A program made the position numbers and the translations under genes. 12,667 nucleotides of DNA from the NCBI GenBank assembly GCA_004335635.1, contig QAXH01006348.1, forward strand, positions 5,662-18,328, read 5' to 3'. The notes under the pieces are model-generated. The model made no database searches. It saw only the letters and a program-made list of their open reading frames with translations, and was not told the DNA's origin. This DNA is from Chloromonas sp. AAM2. Lineage: Eukaryota > Chlorophyta > Chlorophyceae > Chlamydomonadales > Chlamydomonadaceae. The first letter of the stretch is position 1. Each line of letters opens with the position of its first letter. Of the stretch, positions 6,998 through 12,667 are shown one piece after another.

Positions 6998-9900
6998 CTA
7001 GACATCCCTCAAACATTGCCATAGGGTGCTGCCAAAGGTTGCCGCATCGTAGTGTCGTGCGATGTACTGTCTTTGGCGCTCCACAATGGTCCCCCTCAGC
7101 TCATTGCTTGCTGTGATGGCGCGCAGCTTGCAGTGCAGCTCCCACGGGCTGGCGACATAGACCAGATTGCATAATTCAGGGTCATGCTCGAACAGCTGCT
7201 GGTAGGGGTCAAACTGCTTGGTGATCAGCACAGCAGTGCCTGCCCGAACTCCCTCAAAGCACCTTGCAGAGTGCACCTTGTGATGCCCCACGTCTTCATC
7301 ACCAAGCACCAACGTTGCACGGGCACTGTGCAGGGTGTGGATCCATTCAGACCACGGCTTTCCAGGGTGGGCACCCCCCCCTTCTGTAGGCGGTGACCAG
7401 GGTAGCAACAAGCCATGTGCTTCTGCGTAGTCGTGCCAGCCTGTAGCTATTGTGCCATACATGTGCACTGTGAAGGCTTGATTGAGCGGTGGCCAGTGGT
7501 TGTCGCCTTTCTCTCCGTCAGCAAACCATCGAGCAATCTGCGGATCAGCGTTGGCATGTTTCAATTGTAAAGGTAAACAGCATGTAACCATGCGCTTTTG
7601 TGGCCACGTCATTACCATACATGATTGGCTATGATCAACATAGGTGCACTCCCAGGAGGTGCAGTAACTCAGCGACAACCTTGTTACCTGCTGCATACGC
7701 CGGCCGTTGCGCCTCGATCCCCCATAGACGAGATCACAGGTGGGTCGACTGTTAAAGGGTAACTCCTTGTGGCTTAACACGAACTGCTCGAAAGGAAAGT
7801 GCATGACCCTGCTTGGTGGTACTGCGCATGGCTGGCTCCTGACCATCTCTGAAAAGAAGGCGGTGTCTTGCAGCTGTGTTAGGTAGACAACATCACCACG
7901 CTCAACCTGTGGCAGTGGCCTTACTGCTGGCACGCCTGCACATCACACAACAGTGCAACTGGCTGGTCAGCAACTGGCTTTACAAGTTGGGGTTGCATGC
8001 GACTTGAACATGAAGGTTATGATGCCAACCATCCCACCACCCAACTCACCTGCAGGCTCTCGCCTCAGAAGGAAAAGCTCGTCCGTGCACAATACTACGA
8101 CTTTGCCAGGCCAGTTTGTGATGACAGTGTGATGGTCAATGTCACACTGCCTTGCAGCAACGTTGGCTGCAGCAGCCGCCTGTGTGCCACGCACACAAAG
8201 AATGCAGTGTGCAAAGCTGTCGGGGTCTTGGAGAAGCCTGGACAGGCAGTGGCTGAGCTGCATGGTTTTGATTGTGCGCATGGCCACACTCGAGATAGAA
8301 ATGACGTCGACCCCACACAATGCCAGCTGCTCCACGAAGAAGTGGTCTTCGCAGGTAGACACTGCAGTGCTCCTTGAACCCTCTGGTGTTTGGTGCAGGA
8401 AGAAGACCTGGTCCCACGCATCAGCAAGCACAGTTGTGCCAATCCACAATCCATTGTCAATATTTTGGTCGTCAGTGTTGCTGATCTCGCGACTGGCAGC
8501 TTGGTTGTTGCTGAGTGGATAGTGCTTATCCATAGGCAGCTTGTGAGCGTTGCTGGGGCATGATGAGGGCAGGGCAAGCTGCACTACTGCAGTGAGCGGG
8601 TCTTGGCGCATGCAGTCGCCCACGGTTGTGCAGAGAAACTGGAATGTCTTGTCCTTGGGCTTGAGCCAGAAAAGGAGGTTGGACGTCTGCAGGATCTCGG
8701 GGTCTAAACGGATGGCGCTGATTATGGATGACACTGGGAAGCTTCGTCGGCCGGAAGAGTCACCGCTATGTGGGTGTACCTCTGTCCTCAAATGCGCATG
8801 AAGGGTTGCGAAGTAATCTGCGTGAGCAAATCCACACGAAAGAACATGAGTGCAAACGCTGGAACAGTGGTAACAACTGTAATGCCAACTGTGCGGCTGT
8901 AACGTGGTCTGGGACATGCCCAACAGAGCTGGGGCAGACTACGGTGCTAGCCCAGCTACTACCCACCTGCTTGAGGATAGTGAAATGATAGGTCTTCTGG
9001 TGAACGACCCACAACACGCCGTAGCCAAGCGGGCCCTTCAGTGGCCAATGCATGAAGTAATGGCAGGTCCCACTGACCTTGCAGATCACGTATGGTGCTG
9101 AGATAGCCTTGGCAGCGTTCAGCTTGACTGTCAGGGCTTACGCAGTAGTCCTGTGGCGCTCTGCCCAGTGATGGCGCACGATCAGTGATGGAGCAAGTCA
9201 GGTGCTTCTCCTCGCTCAGACTGCTGAGAAGATCACGAACACATGCTTGCCAGTTGGGTGGAACCCACCATGCATCAAAAATGTAGCCCTCTTTGCCGTC
9301 CAGCTGCAAGCTGCAGCCCTGGTACGCAGAGTTGTCTGCAGAGCCAGCACGCATGGCTTTACGAGCCATCCGTGTCTGGCTGTCATGATAGGCTGGGTTG
9401 GGCATGAGCACGTAAGCACCATAGCCATCAGCTACCTCAATCAGATGAACATACCCAGCACGTGCCGCCAGATTGAAGAACTTGCTGCGGCCTGACCACT
9501 CCAAGACGAGTATGTGAGGCATGGCGGCCTTGGCATACACTGGACCTAGCCGCTCCCTGTATACGGATGCACTCTCATGTATGCTGATGAAAGCGTCTGA
9601 TGGCTGTTCATCTGCAGGAGGCCTTAAAAACTCGGCCGCCCTGCACAAGATGCAAGTGAAGCACAGAGTGCTGGAAACAAGTACTCAAATGGTTTGAGGG
9701 TGCTGGAAACAAGTACTCAAATAGTTTGCTGGTTCTTGGCATACCGGGCGTGTGTAGCGGAAGGGCGTGAGCTGGCGTGTGTCTTGACGGCTCCTAAGCC
9801 AATCTCCTCCTTGCCCACGCTTTCGTTGGCACGCTCTGCCAGGTCATCAAGCAGTTCTGCACAGCACAAAGGGCCTTGTCAGCACACCGAGCCAGCGTTT

Positions 9901-10058
9901 GTGCGTGGTTGGGAACAGCATCAGTTGCCTGCCATCAAACAAAGTTGCGAACGCTAGTTGAAGTAGATGTAATTTTGCGTCCACGCCCAGTGCGTGGAGC
10001 CATAAGCTGATAGGGACCGGATGTGACCCGCGCACAGCAGTACACCAACAAGCGCCAT
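6998..10058 (-). CDS. Putative glycosyltransferase with GT-B-like C-terminal domain
   Basis: Exons on the minus strand: 10058-10028 (tentative), 9856-9745, 9640-8967, 8817-8050, 7935-7688 and 7537-6998 (TAG). All phases match, giving about 790 aa. Introns are short (171, 104, 149, 114 and 150 nt). The C-terminal ~250 residues resemble a GT-B nucleotide-sugar-binding half: DLVYGGSRRNGRR near 596-608, HMYGTI near 636-641, and ARCFEGVRAGTAVLIT near 702-717, whose FEG glutamate is where GT-B enzymes contact the donor. The protein probably transfers a sugar in the secretory pathway (family inference). Residues 49-530 are well-formed coding sequence, including HILVLEWSGRSKFF and YIFDAWWVPPNW, but I do not recognise a family. 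Exon 1 would supply a short hydrophobic start, MALVGVLLCA; its donor is weak, so the true N-terminus may differ. An exostosin-type (GT47) enzyme is possible but fits less well. Confidence 0.8.
7538..7687 (-). other. Putative 150-nt stop-free intron, multiple of three
   Basis: This segment interrupts the glycosyltransferase domain between NGRRMQQ and IARWFADGEK. It has a GTAACA donor and a CCGCAG acceptor, both at codon boundaries. It has no stop and is 50 codons long, so the reading frame stays open whether or not it is removed. Its translation is Cys/Ser/Met-rich (for example SYCTSWECTYVDHSQSCMVM), unlike its neighbours, so I treat it as intron. It could instead be a retained insertion. Confidence 0.6.
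9668..9728. repeat. 32-bp tandem duplication inside a 104-nt intron
   Basis: The string gtgctggaaacaagtactca and its continuation begin at 9668 and again at 9700; the second copy ends near 9728, with one or two substitutions at the edges. The duplication fills more than half of the glycosyltransferase intron 9744-9641. On the coding (minus) strand each copy ends in ttgtttccag, resembling a splice acceptor, so extra acceptor-like sites now precede the used one. Confidence 0.9.
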
Positions 10059-10628
10059 CGAAAGCCCAACGGAATCGGTACGGCATCACCCACCGCCAGC
10101 ATTATCACGCGCGCGAACTACAGCTTGCATGGATGCCAGATGTCTCGCAGCTCGGCCTGACGCCTGCAGGGGTCAACACATTGGCAACACCGTATTAGAG
10201 AGGTGAGCAGACTAGTTGGCTCGTGGGGAGTACAACGGCAGCTCGCACCTGTGTTGTCGCCGGCTGTTTGATGAACAGCAGCCCGTGGACCGACCGTTCA
10301 AATGGACTGAATGATTGATTCGATTCACCGTACTTCCCTCTTCTTATTGCGGCAGGGGCCGTAGCGGACTCCGATGGTCCGAGGATGGGTGCCACAATTG
10401 CTTGCTCGATATGTGTCTGACCACAATTGCTTATGGTCACCCCCGCCACTGACTGGACACTCGAAATGTGTGACATGCTCAGTTAGGTCCTAGGGTCCGT
10501 TCTCTGTCATCCCGGCCTTGATTCAGGCCCGGAAGGGCGCAAACGTTGCTCCTAGTCATCAGGCAATCGCGTAGCATATTCAGTTTTACGAGTCTAGGCC
10601 CGTGGCTCATTTACGACCTGCCGGACAG
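10059..10628. other. Divergent intergenic region between two candidate genes
   Basis: This region lies upstream of the glycosyltransferase gene (-) and of the first candidate exon of the next gene (+), so it may hold both promoters. No clear TATA box was recognised near either side. A strong acceptor (pyrimidine tract, then gcggcag ending at 10353) could begin an additional upstream plus-strand exon reading AVADSDG, but its donor is weak, so I did not call it. Confidence 0.4.
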
Positions 10629-11832
10629 TTTTGGACCATGCGGTTAGCCCGGTTTCCCTGTGCACCTCGTCGCCTGCCGATTGGATTCCTGAGCTTGTTG
10701 AGGTGAGGGGCAGCAATAGCAGCCGCTTGGGAGGGGCACGTTGCCCTGCATGTGCCAAAAATCACACCTTGGCAGGTCTCACACCCAAAGCTGTTAATCG
10801 TTGCCCACGGCACGTGGATTTCAATTGGCTTGAATGCCTCCTCTTGCATGTTCCGTCTTGTCTCCGATACTTGTACTACAATACCCTTCCGCCTCTGGGT
10901 CCAAAGGCTCTGAAAACCCCCCTTTCGGGAGTACGGCAATCTCGCGAGGAGGCGATGAGCGTGCCGTCGGACTGATTAATAGCTCTTAAATATAGCACGG
11001 CATGTTTTCGCTGCTTTGCATGGAGGTTTGTCTTCGTCGCTGACAAGGAGTTTCTGAGTTGTAGTTCAGCACACACTGCTGCGCCAGGTGCTGACCACCA
11101 CGACTGTCAACATGCGTTCCAGCCAGGCACGCCGAGATCTCGCGGACCCTGTCGACATCCCTGTCAGGTTCTTTGTCAACGACGTCGCACTGGCCCGGAT
11201 CCTGACCAGGCTGTGGCCCGGATCCTGACCGGGCTGTGTTCCCCGGCAATGGCCAAGTGTCCGTGCAGCGTGGCCCATACCGTAAAGCCCTCACGGAGTA
11301 AGTGCTGCCCAGTAAGTCTGATGGTTGTTGCAACAGGCCACCATAACAGCCCGGGTGCGGCTGGTATGCGTGCAGTTCTGCAAAACTCTCATACACACTA
11401 CCAGCTTGTACTGGTTACAAACGGTTTCTGCGCATTTCAAACTTGTGTTTGTGCGCCGGCCAGCCACCGGGTTTGGGCAGGGAGAGGGCGATGCCGCAGC
11501 CAGTCTACCGCAGCCAGTCTACCGCAGCCAGTCTACTTCGACTCCTCGTTAGAATGCTGCGCCAGTCACATCGTGTTACTATATATAGTTACTATGTATA
11601 GGTGTTACTATATATATATATATATAGCTACTATTTATATAAAGGTGTTACTATGATTTTGTCAGGGGTAAACACATGTTACTTACATCCACATGCTGTT
11701 TTGCTGCAGCTTAAACGTACAGCTGAGGACCGGCCAGCAGTCTATCCGAGGAGAGACCTACTTTGCATTCCTTGTGCCAGAGCCTGCCCAGGAAGATGTC
11801 GTCGTAATCACGCACCTGCTTCAGAACGGCTG
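10629..11832 (+). CDS. Unrecognised protein gene, three candidate internal exons
   Basis: Three stretches look like exons and agree in phase. 10629-10702: acceptor gacag, LDHAVSPV..SPADWIPELVE, strong donor GAG/GTGAGG, phase 0. 11070-11167: acceptor gttcag, HTLLRQVLTTTTVNM..DPVDIPV, donor CAG/GTTCTT, phase 2. 11710-11832: acceptor ctgcag, LNVQLRTGQQS..GETYFAFLVPEPA..DVVVITHLLQNG, donor TG/GTGAG, phase 2. Joined, they give about 97 residues. The GETYFAFLVPEP part recalls beta-sandwich domains such as the bacterial pre-peptidase C-terminal domain, but this is only a pattern impression. Neither the start nor the next exon was fixed. If spliced to the acceptor at 11963 the frame would end at once (W, H, stop 11968-11970), with a TGTAA 12 nt later, which is unusually close. 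Confidence 0.42.
11191..11236. repeat. 23-bp tandem duplication
   Basis: The 23-bp unit starting tggcccggatcctgacc occurs at 11191-11213 and 11214-11236 with one difference (a/g). It begins 23 bases after the putative donor at 11167. Because 23 is not a multiple of three, a reading frame continuing from the upstream exon (VNDVALARILTRL) stops just after the first copy and resumes in another frame in the second. Confidence 0.93.
11495..11536. repeat. 14-bp tandem repeat, three exact copies
   Basis: The unit cgcagccagtctac occurs at 11495-11508, 11509-11522 and 11523-11536 without mismatches. It lies in the putative intron between the second and third candidate exons of the unrecognised plus-strand gene. 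Confidence 0.97.
11573..11655. repeat. AT-rich repeat with gttactat blocks
   Basis: The string gttacta(t) recurs at 11575, 11588, 11604 and 11647, separated by alternating AT runs, the longest about 11609-11626. It resembles the AT array at 2625-2659 in composition but has its own flanking motif. It lies in a putative intron upstream of the acceptor at 11709. Confidence 0.85.
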
Positions 11833-12667
11833 GTGAGCAGTCCACACCTGCCCTGCTCCTGTTCAAGTCTTGCCACCGGGCTCCGTGCTGTGATTATGGC
11901 AGTGCTCATCCGTCGTTCCCTTTATGCACCATCATCAGACGGTGAAGGTGTGGGATTTTACAGGCATTGACAACAACAATCTGTAAAAACAATTTGAAAG
12001 TATGTTTTCAGTGGGATCATCCACCTGTACGTATGCTAACGGTGTAAGAAAATGAATGATAAGAGAAATGCAAGTTTCTTGGTGATTCTTAGACAGCATG
12101 TGGAGATTCCTTGACAGATGAAAACTTTAAGCCACACCAGCAGGAATATGAGGACTGGGCTGATGGCACTGACTTGTCCAACCTTGATTAGTATTGTCCG
12201 TGCTACGGCTCAGTCACAACGATGATGTAGCTGGGTCCAGCTGGCCCGTCACAGAGCTAATTTAACTCATCTGTATTTCCTAACAGGCTGGGCCCCTAAG
12301 TCTTTGATATGCTGCTGCTCGAAGATCAGTCAACACTGGCACCATGTCCGTGTCTATGTCTCTTTGCATGGTCTGCTGGCTTGCAGGTTCAGCGCTCGTT
12401 TCCTGCTCTGCTGCCTGATGACTGACTACCCCAACGCAGTGTATTCCAGCAGGCGCCATGCACTCATGCACATGTGTGGTAGTTGATTGCTTGCGTTACC
12501 ATGCGCGTGCAAAGCGACTCTACGGGTATGCAGCAGTGGAATCCGGTCCTGTTGCGCTGTGCAAGTGCTTGTTGGTCCCCTCCTCCGTGGTATGACGCAG
12601 CAAGGCTGTGCTTAGCACTAACATGGGTGCATGTGTGGTACCTCGCGTAAGGTAGTTTCTCCAGCAA
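11833..12667. other. No firm gene; possible small terminal exons
   Basis: Apart from the possible exon pair at 12012-12191, nothing here can be supported. TGTAA motifs occur on the plus strand at 11982-11986 and 12043-12047. Short open frames at 12280-12471 (-) and 12304-12486 (+) have no exon-like borders that fit a neighbour. Confidence 0.4.
12012..12191 (+). CDS. Possible last two exons of a plus-strand gene
   Basis: A 30-nt micro-exon (12012-12041, acceptor ttttcag, donor G/GTGTAAG) would read GSSTCTYAN. It joins in matching phase 1 to 12118-12191 (acceptor ttgacag), which reads DENFKPHQQEYEDWADG and then TDLSNLD before a TAG stop. The acidic, non-repetitive tail looks coding. It does not connect directly to the exon ending at 11832, which is phase 2 whereas this entry needs phase 1, so an intermediate exon would be required. 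It may belong to a different gene or be a chance reading. Confidence 0.28.

Noticed and set aside
8095..8577. Long frames on both strands inside 8095-8577
   Set aside because: They are other-frame readings of glycosyltransferase exon 4, whose frame alone joins in phase with exons on both sides.
9847..10089. An 80-aa minus-strand frame over the 5' end of the glycosyltransferase gene
   Set aside because: Its frame does not join exon 9856-9745 in phase at any convincing donor, whereas the MALVGVLLCA frame does. It is probably a shadow.
10984..11042. A TATA-like string (taaatata) followed by an ATG at 11001
   Set aside because: The frame from that ATG stops after about a dozen codons, and the segment lies within a putative intron, so a promoter and start are not supported.
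10986..11396. A 136-aa minus-strand frame
   Set aside because: It overlaps the candidate plus-strand exon 11070-11167, which has splice borders and phase agreement. The minus frame has no domain and spans the 23-bp duplication.
1..12667. Search by eye for tRNA, rRNA, CRISPR, phage or bacterial operon features
   Set aside because: None was found. Repeats are tandem or inverted without CRISPR-like spacer structure, and the genes have spliceosomal introns.

Overview
The window looks like nuclear DNA of a green alga, probably of the Chlamydomonas/Volvox order. This is an inference from many introns with GT..AG junctions, CTG/GCC-rich exon codons, abundant short tandem repeats, and a TGTAA poly(A) signal at the expected place behind one gene. 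No prokaryotic gene layout, tRNA, rRNA or CRISPR array was seen.

Layout. 1-1253: no gene that I can support; G-rich low-complexity sequence and a 16-bp tandem repeat. 1254-2363: an almost perfect 1.1-kb palindrome with two 539-bp arms, 32 bp of spacer, six mismatches and no gaps, probably two head-to-head copies of a MITE-like element. 2403-2953: AT microsatellite and a pyrimidine-rich stretch ending in a splice acceptor. 2954-6082 (+): the last six exons of a leucine-rich-repeat (LRR) protein gene of the AMN1/F-box-LRR type; its 5' exons were not found. 6083-6997: convergent intergenic space. 6998-10058 (-): a six-exon gene for a ~790-aa protein with a GT-B-like C-terminal glycosyltransferase domain; five exons are firm and exon 1 is tentative. 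10059-10628: a divergent upstream region. 10629-11832 (+): three candidate exons in matching phase from an unrecognised gene. A possible tail exon pair lies at 12012-12191. The rest holds repeats.

The LRR and glycosyltransferase genes converge and show no evident functional link. Both contain stop-free segments whose length is a multiple of three at splice junctions, so intron retention would keep the frame. The LRR gene also carries a degenerate duplicate of its last intron-exon junction. The palindrome is the strongest candidate for something unusual: any transcript through it would fold into a ~539-bp hairpin. Gene models were built by eye from splice sites, phase and coding character; no search was run.
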